Shown: positions 57,207-64,000 of the stretch, piece by piece
How the letters are laid out: the number at the start of each line of letters is the position of its first letter
Numbering within the stretch: position 1 is the stretch's first letter
Origin: Dryas octopetala
Lineage: Eukaryota; Streptophyta; Magnoliopsida; Rosales; Rosaceae
Length of the DNA stretch: 64,000 nucleotides
Direction of reading: 5' to 3'
Assembly (NCBI GenBank): GCA_963921425.1
Contig: OY992834.1
Span: forward strand, 21,899,923 to 21,963,922
Program-made: the position numbers and the translations under genes
Notes under the pieces: model-generated
Told to the model about the DNA's origin: nothing
What the model saw: the letters and a program-made list of their open reading frames with translations, nothing else
Databases searched by the model: none

Positions 57207-57560
57207 GTGTTGGTTTGTAGAAGGGGGAGTAGATTTCGGAATGAGAAATCGTGGGGGGTGAGTGGCGGAAGTTGAAGAGTGAGTGGGTTTTGAAACTGTT
57301 TTCGGAGGGGAGAGTGGGTTCTGAAACTGGTTTCGTGATGGAATCAGAAATCGTGGGGGGGGGGGGAGTTGGGGTAAGTTGAGAAATCTTGATGGGTTTT
57401 GAAACTGTTGTCGTGGGGGGGGGGGGGAGTCGGTCCGAAAATGTTTTGTATTGGAAGGAGAAATCTTGGAGGGGGGAGTGGGGGAAATTGAACTGAGATG
57501 GGTTCTGAAACTGTTTTCGTGGGAGAGAGGGTCTGAAACTATTTCGTGAAGGAGATCGTG
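57207..57560. repeat. G-rich repeat block near the MULE end
   Basis: Imperfect units of about 60-100 bp contain GAAACTGTTTTCG and AGAAATCGTGGGG strings. Uninterrupted G runs of about 12 and 13 occur at 57355-57366 and 57415-57427. The minus-strand frame 57166-57696 is Pro/Ser/Thr-rich because of this composition and is probably not a gene. Confidence 0.8.
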
Positions 57561-57700
57561 TGATATTTTGTGTGCTACATGTTTGTAATGGGGTGGGCTT
57601 GTGGGTTTGGGGTGGGCTGGGCTGCTGGCAGGGGTTGGGCTTCCAGCTGTCCTGTGGACTTTCTTGGATGCGGTAATGGCTGGGTTCTAATGGCATACAT

Positions 57701-58290
57701 GTAAATTAATGTAATTAATAAGCCTAAATTATTAGTAGGCTTTGAATTAGGTGCGGCTAGTGTGTCTGATTATGGTTGGGTGCGGCAACAAAGTTTTCTC
57801 TATAAATGGGTGCTACAAATTACGGACTGTTTATTTATACTACAATATTGCATCATAAATTACATAACTAATCAGTACCACATAGAGTTTATATGAGGTT
57901 CAACATGTTCACTGTCTTTAGTATCCTCATGTTCAGAGTAGGTGTATTGCGAAGCATAATCACCCCATGATACTTCTCAAAAATAATTTTTCCTAATAAC
58001 AAAAAGACATACACAATAACTGTATAATTGTATAATTGTTTAATCTTTCATGGACAAATTGTACAATTTGTATTACACAATTTACATTAATATTAAGAGG
58101 GTATAATTTGTATAATTTGTCCATATTCTATAATTTGTATAATTTGCAAAAATGTCACATACATAATTAATAACAAATAATGTTTAATTGTTCATGGTGA
58201 CATACTAAATTTCCTTTAATTTGTATAATTTGTGAAAGTTTAATTTAGGTGATCTATTCACTTAATTAACTTGATTAAATTCACTTTCAG
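57701..58290. other. AT-rich spacer between MULE and copia element
   Basis: TATAATTTGTATAATTTG units are repeated at about 58020-58240. No gene is seen. The bases immediately before 58291 (TTTCAG) would include the left target duplication of the copia element; the matching copy lies outside the window. Confidence 0.5.
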
Positions 58291-59888
58291 TGATCGGACC
58301 CCAATTTTAATTTTATATGATCATTTATGCACTAGTCAAACAGACACAACTCAGACGATGCAGTAACTAAAATCTGAACCTCCAGATTTACTTGTAAAAT
58401 CAAATCAACTTTAGTAAATACCACAAGTCAGAACACACCAGGGAATTGAGTGACACCCTATGCACTCAAAGGATCCATCAATGTAGGCATCCCAGTGCTA
58501 TCAACAACTAAAGTGGTGTGCGGACAGATTTAACAAACTTTCATTTAGCATTCATGGTCTAAGTTAACATGCTAAGGTGAAGTGTGTGATCTTGTGAAGA
58601 TATTTTCGAATCAATAATCAGCAACACATAGGAAAACAGATCACAAACAAGCCACACAATTGTTCACCCAGAAAACCACTAACGGTTAAAAACTGGGGGT
58701 CTTTCCAGCTGACCAAGCAATCCACTAAAGAAGAAGTTCAATACAAAGGGAGCACACAGCACACAAGCTCAATCACTAAGTCCTAGACTAAGTGGCAGCT
58801 TTCTTACTCCTTTGTGCAACTTCCATAAGCAAGGCAATCGGTCATTCATGAAGAAGGCAGCTCCAACTCTAAGCTCATTAACCCATGGCACCAATTCACA
58901 CCAAGCCCAGTAGATTCATCAATGTATGAACATGATATGCCAATGTAGGATTCTTAAAAAGAAGATCAACCTTCTCAAGCTAGAGGCATGAAAATGTTGA
59001 TATTAAATCCATCAACTAAAATCTAAAATGAATGTGTTTGAAGAATATATAAAAAGATTTAAACACTCAAATCCATTTAGAATTTTAGATGAAACAAACA
59101 AGTTCAGAAAATCTTTTTGATTTTTAAGAATTAAATGAACATTTTCTGACTTGATAAAAATGAGCACTCACCCCTGAAAATACCCAGGCATAAAACCACG
59201 AAAATACCCACTGAAAATGCTCATGGACACACACCAAAAGATCTGAACAGAGTATCACATATACCCGTACACACACACACCATTTCCATGTTTGCCCGAG
59301 CCACGTGGAAGTCAATCAATGGCTGTCCACAAGAGACGTATAAGGGGCATATTCCTTTTGTCCTAGAGGGGTATCCTAGTATTACTAAGGATAGGTATGA
59401 GGAGCTGTAAAAACGAATTTTGCTTTATTTTGCAAAAATCAGAAATGGAGAAGATGATGAATAGTGCTGATGTGTGTGTAAGTGTGTGGCGTGAATGACT
59501 AAGATGCAATCAGATCTAATTGATACAGTGGGGGAACCAAGTCATGTGCAATGCACATGTATGTTTAGTAAAAAACAGAGAATGGGCTTTCAATGAAATG
59601 GGCTTTAAAAGAAAAACCCGAAATGGCCCCACTGCAGTGTCTGTCACTGTATCAACCACTGTACGTGAAAAACATTGTTCTTTATGACTAGTCAAATGGA
59701 CACAAAACTGATATTTTCATGAATTGAATGAAGTGCAGTATACCTTGAGTCTTTGTTCATTCTTGACTTCTTCAATACAGCTGAACTTGTCCTTAATCTA
59801 GCCTAGAGCTTGTGAGTGATTAAATAAAAATAAATACAATGGTTTTGACAAGGAAAATAGCCAATATAACAAATCCTAGAAACTAACA
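58291..59888 (-). repeat. 3' LTR of the copia element
   Basis: About 1.6 kb. On minus it starts TGTTAGTTTCTAGG right after the tract AAAGGGGGAGAT and ends GGGGTCCGATCA. The inner edge is firm. The outer edge (58291) is inferred from the CA end and the change in composition. Confidence 0.72.
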
Positions 59889-61445
59889 ATCTCCCCCTTT
59901 GGCTTTCCTTGACAAAACATCAACCCATTCACCTCACAAGACTCTCAACACTCAGCCCAACACTATGTTATAATGTACCTGCAAGAAGAAGTACTTGCAC
60001 AACACAAAATATGATAGTACAGCAACCAATGCAGTTTAAACACAGCAAGCAATGTAGATTAAACAAATACATTCTCCCCCTTTTTGTCATGGAAAGACAA
60101 AAGAACATACATAAAAAATAAGAGTGAAGTGCAAGAGAGCATAGAGTTGGAAAATGTGCAAGAAAAATCAATGGCAACATGATCAAAAAGGAACTTAAGT
60201 AAATGTCATAACTTCCCTGAAATTTGAACTCCCCCTAAAGATGAACTCCCCCTAAAGACTAACTCCCCCTATAAGCTAACTCTCCCTAAAGCTGATAATC
60301 TGCAGCAGCTGCAGCATCTCAATACCGGGCTTGCAGAATATAGACATATAATATGGGGGCAGCTAGAGAAGAAAATAGGCATGCATAAAAAGATTGAAAT
60401 GCCCTTTAATGAACAGTAATCCAAGGTGCAGAATGGCCCTGTGAAATTGACTGTATTTGACGATTGTTAGACTAGTCAAAATGAACAGAGTGCGTACTGG
60501 AACATAAAACAGCCATGTGGTTTGACAAAGAGATAGAGGAATCCTGGAAGAGTGGGAAGCAATGACACACAAGGAATAAATCTATGAGTTAGATGTGCTT
60601 CAGGAATTTTATTTTTGACAAAAAAGTTTGACAAAACAACAAACACAATTAAAAAGAATTAACCACCAAAGTCAACACTCTAATAGATATGGAAAATGAA
60701 GATTGCAAATTTTGTGCAAGAAAATAAGCATATTTGGGATATAGGGAGGTCAATGCTAGCATTCAAGACTTGTTCTAGATGGAAAAACAATGTCAAAGAC
60801 AACCAAAGAGGTTGAATAAGTTTCATCCACAAAAAGAGATTAGAATTTGGCCACTCAAGAGAATTTCTACTTTGGGAACAAATCTTGAAAACAAAGTTTT
60901 TCAACTCATGACAATGGCTATGAGAAAATTATTTTCATTTGTTTTGTTTAGGCACATCCCAAGTTAAGTGCAATGATTTGGTCCAATTTTGTGACTCTTT
61001 ACCCTAGAACACCATAAAAACACCTTATTTCTCCCTAGGGCCGTGACTTCTTTGGTCACACTTCCTTTTTTTTTTGATATTTTTTTTTTGTATGGTGCAC
61101 ATTTGTACAAATGAGGAAAGTTTAGCGGAAGATGGGTCACAAAGGAGGAATTATATTGAAGGGCTAAATTGCATCCTCAAACAAATTGTCTTTGAAAAAT
61201 ATTTAACAAGTTTGATTGACCATGACAAAGTGTTAAATAGAAGAGATCTCAAAGCTAACATTGGACAAGAAGAAGGGATTATGCTTATTGACATGACACA
61301 TGTGATGCAAGAACCTTTTTGAATATCAAAGAGAGTGTGACAAGCAATGTTAAGACCTTTCAAAATGGTTATTAAAAAAAAAAACAAAACTACTTAAACC
61401 AAAGAAATGAAACTTAAACAATGAAGCACATTTAACTACAAAGAA
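59889..61445 (-). other. Non-coding tail of the copia element with repeated polypurine tracts
   Basis: The polypurine tract abuts the LTR (59889-59900). Another AAAAAGGGGGAGA tract (minus) lies at about 60072-60086. A cluster of four CTTTAGGGGGAGTT-like copies lies at 60228-60292. No coding similarity is seen in the rest; SIRE elements sometimes carry an env-like frame here, but I do not recognise one. Confidence 0.6.
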
Positions 61446-61868
61446 TCACGCATGTGTACAAATGCCAATTGACTTCCGAAGACTAATGTGCTTTGGATTC
61501 TCTAAAGCCTTTGTAAAGATGTCTGCAAGTTGCTGTTCGGAAGGAACAAAAGTCAAAGTAAGAGTTCCACTCTCCACAAGATCTCGAATGAAATGATGTC
61601 TTATGTCAATATGCTTGGTTCGAGTATGTTGCACCGGGTTCTTGGAGATATCTATAGCACTCATGTTATCACAATAGATGAGAAAGGTTTTCTCATCAAT
61701 TCCATAATCGGCCAACATTTGTCTCATCCAAATGAGTTGTGTACAACAACTCCCTGCTGCTATGTATTCAGCTTCAGCAGTCGACAAAGAGATAGAATTC
61801 TGCTTCTTGCTATGCCAAGACACTAAGTTATTCCCAACATAGAAAGCACCACCCGAGGTGCTCTTCAA
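61446..61868 (-). pseudogene. Copia RNase H (fossil)
   Basis: The minus frame has KSTSGGAFYVGNNLVSWHSK, then SLSTAEAEYIAAGSCC and KHIDIRHHFIRDLVE. This is the copia RNase H end of pol, which removes the RNA strand during copying. It belongs to the same element as the RT and integrase that follow. Confidence 0.88.
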
Positions 61869-61886
61869 ATCATCACTACACCCAGC

Positions 61887-63293
61887 TCAATCAGAGTCAC
61901 TAAATCCAACCAATTTAGTGTTGGTATCATGGGTATACCATAACCCATAGTCAAGAGTCCCACTTACATATTTGATGATCCTTTTTGTTGCAAACAAATG
62001 AGATTCTTTGGGATCACTTTGGAAACTAGCACACACTCCTACCGCAAACGATATGTCCGGTCTACTAGCTGTAAGGTAGAGGAGACTTCCTATCATGCTT
62101 CTATACAAGGTTTGGTCCACTTGCTTACCACTTGGATCCCTATGAAGTTTGGAGCTTTTACTCATTGGAGTAGTAGCCACTTTGGAAGACTCAAGCCCAA
62201 ACTTTTTGACCAAGTTTCTAGCATACTTAGATTGGGAGATAAATATCCCACTATCTACTTGCTTAACTTGCAGCCCTAAAAAGAAATTCATTTCACCAAC
62301 TAGACTCATTTCAAATTCACTAGACATTACATCAATGAATCTCTTAACATGAAAATTTGAAGTTGAACCAAAGACAATATCATCCACATAAACTTGAGCA
62401 ATCAAGACATCATTTTTTAACCTTTTTACAAATAGGGTCTTGTCAACCGACCCTCTTTGATACCCATTGGACAACAAGTGATGAGAGAGTCTCTCATACC
62501 AAGCTCTTGGAGCTTGCTTCAGTCCATACAAGGCTTTCCTCAATTTATAAACACCATCTCTCATGTGAGGATCCTCAAAACCTTTTGGTTGTTCCACAAA
62601 AACTTCCTCATTCAAGTAACCATTTAAAAATGCCGTTTTAACATCCATTTGATACAATTTGAACTTAAGATGGCATGCAATGGCACAAAGTAACCTAACG
62701 GACTCAAGTCTAGCAACGGGTGCAAAAGTCTCATCAAAATCAATACCCTCTAATTGAGAGTACCCTTGAGCAACAAGCCTAGCCTTGTTTCTAACTACAT
62801 TCCCAAATTCATCAGATTTATTTTTGAAGATCCATTTGGTTCCAATGACATTTATGTTGGCTGGTCTTTCTACAAGAGTCCACACTTGGTTTCTCTCAAA
62901 TTGGTTCAATTCTTCATGCATTGCACTCACCCATTCCTCATGATTGAGTGCTTCTTTGACATTTTTAGGTTCAACAATGGACACATAGCACACATGAGCA
63001 AGTTCATTGGACATTTGTTTTCTAGTCCTAACTGGCTGGTCTAAAGAACCTAGAATTACATCTTCACCATGGTTACACCTCACCCATCTTGGTTTTTCAG
63101 ATCTGTCACTCACAGTTTTGTCATTTTGTTTGCTCTCTGACTTATCAAACTCAACATTTTTTGTGTCATCAGTAAGTTCATCACTGCCTGACTTGGACTC
63201 TTCTTTAACCAAATTATCCTCTTTTGGATCAGATTGTGGCCGGGAACAATCCATCCTTATCTGCAGCCATTTCAATAGATGCATCATGATCAT
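61887..63293 (-). pseudogene. Copia reverse transcriptase (fossil)
   Basis: The minus frame has [18 protein letters not shown], then [52 protein letters not shown] and the catalytic [10 protein letters not shown]. These are diagnostic of Ty1-copia RT, SIRE-like. It is part of a broken pol region. Confidence 0.92.
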
Positions 63294-63960
63294 CTATTTT
63301 CACATTTATGGACTCCATCATAGAATTTGTTCGCAAATTGAAAACTTTGAAGGCTCTACTGTTGGATGAATAGCCTAAAAACAGACCCTCATCACTCTTA
63401 GAATCAAATTTCCCCAAATGTTCTCTATCCCTAAGGATGTAACATGCACTCCCAAACACTCTAAAGTGTGTAACCTTAGGTTTCCTACCCTTCCACAGTT
63501 CATAGGGAGTCTTTTTGGTTCCCGGCCTAAGGTAGACTCTATTTATGATGTAACATGCTGTGTTTACCGCCTCAGCCCAGAAATGTTTAGCAAGATTTTT
63601 GTTATTCAACATCACTCTTGCCATCTCAATCAAAACCCTATTCTTTCTCTCAACGATTCCATTTTGTTGGGGTGTTATTGGAGCTGAGAATTCATGTTTA
63701 ATACCCATTTGACAACAAAACTCATCGAATTGAGAGTTTTCAAACTCAGTTCCATGGTCTGATCTAATTCTGGACAGGGTTGACAGACTCGACATACTTT
63801 CACTTTTCAGCAGTTTCACAATCTTGACAAAATGATGAAATGTCTCCGACTTGTCCTTAAGAAATGACACCCAAGTGTACCTAGAAAAATCATCTACCAT
63901 GACTAGAATGTATTTCTTTCCACCTATTGACAAGGTTTGGACAGGACCAACTAAATCCAA
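63229..63960 (-). pseudogene. Copia integrase (fossil, continues beyond the window)
   Basis: The minus frame begins MDLVGPVQTLSIGGKKYILV. It carries DDE-type residues in MVDDFSRYTW, RIRSDHGTEFEN and QQNGIVERKN, then TPYELWKGRKP and the copia C-terminal FRVFGSACYI. Integrase precedes RT, as in copia. The upstream part lies outside the window. Confidence 0.9.
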
Positions 63961-64000
63961 GTGAATTAGTTCAAGTGTCCTAGAGGTGCCTATGTCTTTG

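Larger units (their letters stand above)
44700..57700 (+). mobile_element. Large Mutator-like element with transposase and Ulp1-like gene (Kaonashi-type MULE)
   Basis: A MURA-type transposase on plus (45765-51151, interrupted) faces a minus-strand C48 (Ulp1-like) peptidase gene (about 52012-56929). This divergent-content arrangement is known from Kaonashi-type MULEs. The outer limits are estimates. I looked for terminal inverted repeats in 44.3-44.8 and 57.5-57.8 kb and saw none, so the ends may be non-TIR or eroded. The repeat vocabulary (GTTTCAGT and ACTGAAAC) is shared from about 45.3 to 57.5 kb, which supports one element. It is not intact: the transposase frame is disrupted and a solo LTR is inserted. 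Confidence 0.75.
58291..64000 (-). mobile_element. SIRE/Maximus-like Ty1-copia retrotransposon, 3' part
   Basis: On minus the order is integrase, RT, RNase H, a 1.5-kb non-coding tail, polypurine tracts and 3' LTR, which is the copia order. The element continues past base 64000, so gag and the 5' LTR are not seen. RT and RNase H sequence, a large LTR and the many AGGGGGAG tracts fit the SIRE/Maximus lineage. The pol part is broken, with a few breaks. Age cannot be estimated from one LTR. Confidence 0.85.

Noticed and set aside
57166-57696. Minus frame of 176 codons, Pro/Ser/Thr-rich
   Set aside because: It arises from the G-rich repeat block. There is no domain and codon use follows the repeat.
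61074-61322. Plus frame of 82 codons in the copia tail
   Set aside because: It lies antisense within the non-coding tail of a retrotransposon and has no recognisable domain.

Overview
The window is nuclear DNA of a flowering plant, very probably a eudicot. It carries Athila, Tekay-like and SIRE-like LTR retrotransposons, a Mutator-like transposon, (CT)n tracts, TTTAGGG-type repeats and an intron-rich BONZAI/copine gene, a family that contains plant-specific members. There is no bacterial or organellar gene order, no rRNA and no convincing functional tRNA gene. I could not name the species.

Region 1 (171-31125) is a nest of LTR elements at least four levels deep, held together by matching 5-bp target-site duplications (TSDs). 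The outer element D (minus, TSD AAAAC) is a gypsy-type, mostly gag-only element. D contains a solo LTR E (2506-5573, TSD CCTAT) and an Athila element C (6673-28060, plus, TSD CATTG). C contains a short non-coding Tekay-like element A (15666-24566, minus). The 5' LTR of A contains a solo LTR B (19673-22810, TSD CTCCT). By eye, LTR divergence falls from about 3-4% in D to about 1-1.5% in C and A, which agrees with the nesting order. A further LTR-like stretch, called F here, probably separates D from E and C, but its ends are unresolved.

Region 2 (31126-33420) is intergenic. It holds an 88-bp tandem duplication, a GC-rich patch, a small Mutator-type MITE with a 9-bp TSD, a degenerate telomere-like block and a tRNA-like SINE candidate.

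Region 3 (33535-42803) is a damaged host locus. A BONZAI/copine gene is present from its first exon through both C2 domains but lacks the von Willebrand A-like copine domain, and its third exon has no visible splice acceptor. A gypsy fossil G (36722 to about 41147) lies in the intron after the last recognised exon. Directly beyond it is a second copy of copine exons 3-5, then a Ser/Pro-rich exon of unknown origin containing two 37-residue repeats. All phases would allow exons 1-2 to join the second copy and this exon.

Region 4 (about 44.7-57.7 kb) is a large Mutator-like element. A MURA-type transposase lies on the plus strand and is interrupted by solo LTR X (48452-51089). A Ulp1-like C48 peptidase gene with an acidic coiled-coil middle lies on the minus strand, the layout of Kaonashi-type MULEs. 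The element is full of short repeats built on GTTTCAGT/ACTGAAAC.

Region 5 (58291-64000) is the 3' LTR and the RNase H, reverse transcriptase and integrase part of a minus-strand SIRE-like copia element that runs off the window. Most apparent small ORFs are chance frames inside repeats. The only host-type coding sequence is the copine locus.
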